Below are positions 5,841 to 6,495 of a stretch of 6,495 bases of DNA, in pieces (the first letter of the stretch is position 1; each line of letters begins with the position of its first letter). The notes beneath the pieces were generated by a model. The model was given only the letters and a program-made list of their open reading frames with translations. It had not been told where the DNA came from and ran no database searches. The position numbers and the translations under genes were made by a program. The stretch spans positions 1-6,495 of the forward strand of contig JAIRVW010000258.1 in assembly GCA_031253705.1 (NCBI GenBank). Direction: 5' to 3'. Source of the DNA: Brucellaceae bacterium. Its GTDB lineage: Bacteria; Pseudomonadota; Alphaproteobacteria; Rhizobiales; Rhizobiaceae.

Positions 5841-6495
5841 TGACCAGTCTTGCAAAAACAACTGTGGCTGATGCAACGCAACCGGCGGAACAGGAAATCG
5901 CTTTCAAGCGTGTCAGCGTGTTGCGCATGCTGCTGTCTGATACCGGTTCGGTTATTGCGCTGACCCTCGTGGCACTGACCCTGTTTTGCGGTTTGTTCGC
6001 CCCGTGGCTGGCACCGGAAGACCCTTATGGCGGTAATCTCGGCATGATGCTGAAACCGATCGGTGAGGCAGGCTATCTACTCGGCACTGACGGGCAGGGG
6101 CGCGGCATGGTTACGCGTTTGCTCTATGGTATCCGCACCACGCTGTTTATGGGCTTTGTGTCGGTGTTCTTCGGTTGTGTGGTCGGCGGCATTATCGGCT
6201 TTGTCGCTGCTTATTACACCCGCTGGAGCGGCCTGCTGATGCGCTTCATGGATGTGTTGCTGTCCTTTCCGGCTATTTTGTTCGGCTTGGCAATTGCCGC
6301 AATCTTCGGTCCGGGTCTCACAGCCGTTATCATTGCGCTGTCGATTGCAACCGTGCCGCTGATGGCGCGTGTGGTGCGCGGCGGTGCGATTGTGGTGTTG
6401 CAGCAGGATTATATTGAAAGCGCCCATTCGCTCGGCATGTCCGACAGCCGCATCATTTTCAAATATGTGCTGCCGAACTGCCTGTCATCAATCTT
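5840..6495 (+). CDS. Peptide-type ABC transporter permease, DppC/OppC family, partial (cut by right edge)
   Basis: This is the second channel subunit, expected to pair with the upstream DppB-like protein. About 218 residues are visible out of a usual 280-300. A hydrophilic N-terminal tail precedes a membrane segment (about residues 36-58). The family motif LLGTDGQGRGMVTRLLYGIR follows at about 80-99; the common form has GRD where this one has GRG. Further membrane segments lie at about 100-125 and 140-170. The EAA loop is DYIESAHSLGMSDSRIIFKY (about 190-209), followed by VLPNCLSSI at the edge. Two ATG codons in the same frame, at 5837 and 5840, are possible. I chose 5840 because the AGAGG at 5829-5833 is then six bases away rather than three; 5837 would give the classic ATGA four-base overlap. 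Either way translation is coupled to the upstream permease. The ATPase and binding-protein genes are not in the window. Confidence 0.93.
   Translation, partial: MTSLAKTTVADATQPAEQEIAFKRVSVLRMLLSDTGSVIALTLVALTLFCGLFAPWLAPEDPYGGNLGMMLKPIGEAGYLLGTDGQGRGMVTRLLYGIRTTLFMGFVSVFFGCVVGGIIGFVAAYYTRWSGLLMRFMDVLLSFPAILFGLAIAAIFGPGLTAVIIALSIATVPLMARVVRGGAIVVLQQDYIESAHSLGMSDSRIIFKYVLPNCLSSI

Noticed and set aside
1..6495. Previously undescribed defence, mobile or biosynthetic system
   Set aside because: All the long coding regions belong to well-known families. I saw no transposase, integrase, toxin-antitoxin pair, CRISPR repeat, tRNA or attachment site.

Overview
The window looks like a chromosomal piece of an alphaproteobacterium of the order Hyphomicrobiales, probably Brucellaceae-like (Brucella, Ochrobactrum or Pseudochrobactrum relatives). 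The reasons are a long 545-residue CcoN with the N-terminal extension typical of alphaproteobacterial FixN/CcoN, ccoN-ccoO gene order behind a perfect FNR/FnrL box, moderate GC content, and a peptide-type ABC permease pair beside an amidohydrolase. The genus assignment is an inference from overall resemblance only.

Left part (1-2390, minus strand): the start of a cbb3-type high-affinity cytochrome c oxidase operon. ccoN (catalytic subunit I) is followed after 14 bases by ccoO (membrane-anchored monoheme cytochrome c), which runs off the left edge. The rest of the operon (usually ccoQ and ccoP, often ccoGHIS) would lie beyond it. A perfect TTGAT-N4-ATCAA palindrome sits at class II spacing from a TATAAT -10 box. 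The oxidase is therefore very probably switched on at low oxygen by an FNR-type regulator.

Middle (about 2390-3221): roughly 830 bases with no convincing protein gene. It is AT-rich on the left. It holds a good-looking plus-strand promoter (TTGTAA-N16-TATAAT with an extended TG), an 18-base perfect palindrome, a compound hairpin, two nested inverted repeats and a terminator-like hairpin. This could be a long leader, an untranslated RNA or eroded sequence; the sequence alone does not decide.

Right part (3222-6495, plus strand): a metabolic/transport operon. Its first gene encodes an amidohydrolase-3 family (YtcJ-like) metal-dependent hydrolase, but the frame breaks 12 codons after the ATG. 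One T appears to be missing from a T5 run, and adding it back gives a normal 541-residue protein. It is followed by a strong GC-rich hairpin, then a complete DppB/OppB-type permease and, with overlapping stop and start, a DppC/OppC-type permease cut by the right edge. The transporter probably imports a peptide-like or amide-containing compound that the hydrolase would process; the substrate is unknown. No substrate-binding protein or ATPase gene is visible.

I found no mobile element, CRISPR array, tRNA, rRNA or clearly new system. The points most worth checking are the amidohydrolase frameshift and the structured, apparently promoter-bearing intergenic region.
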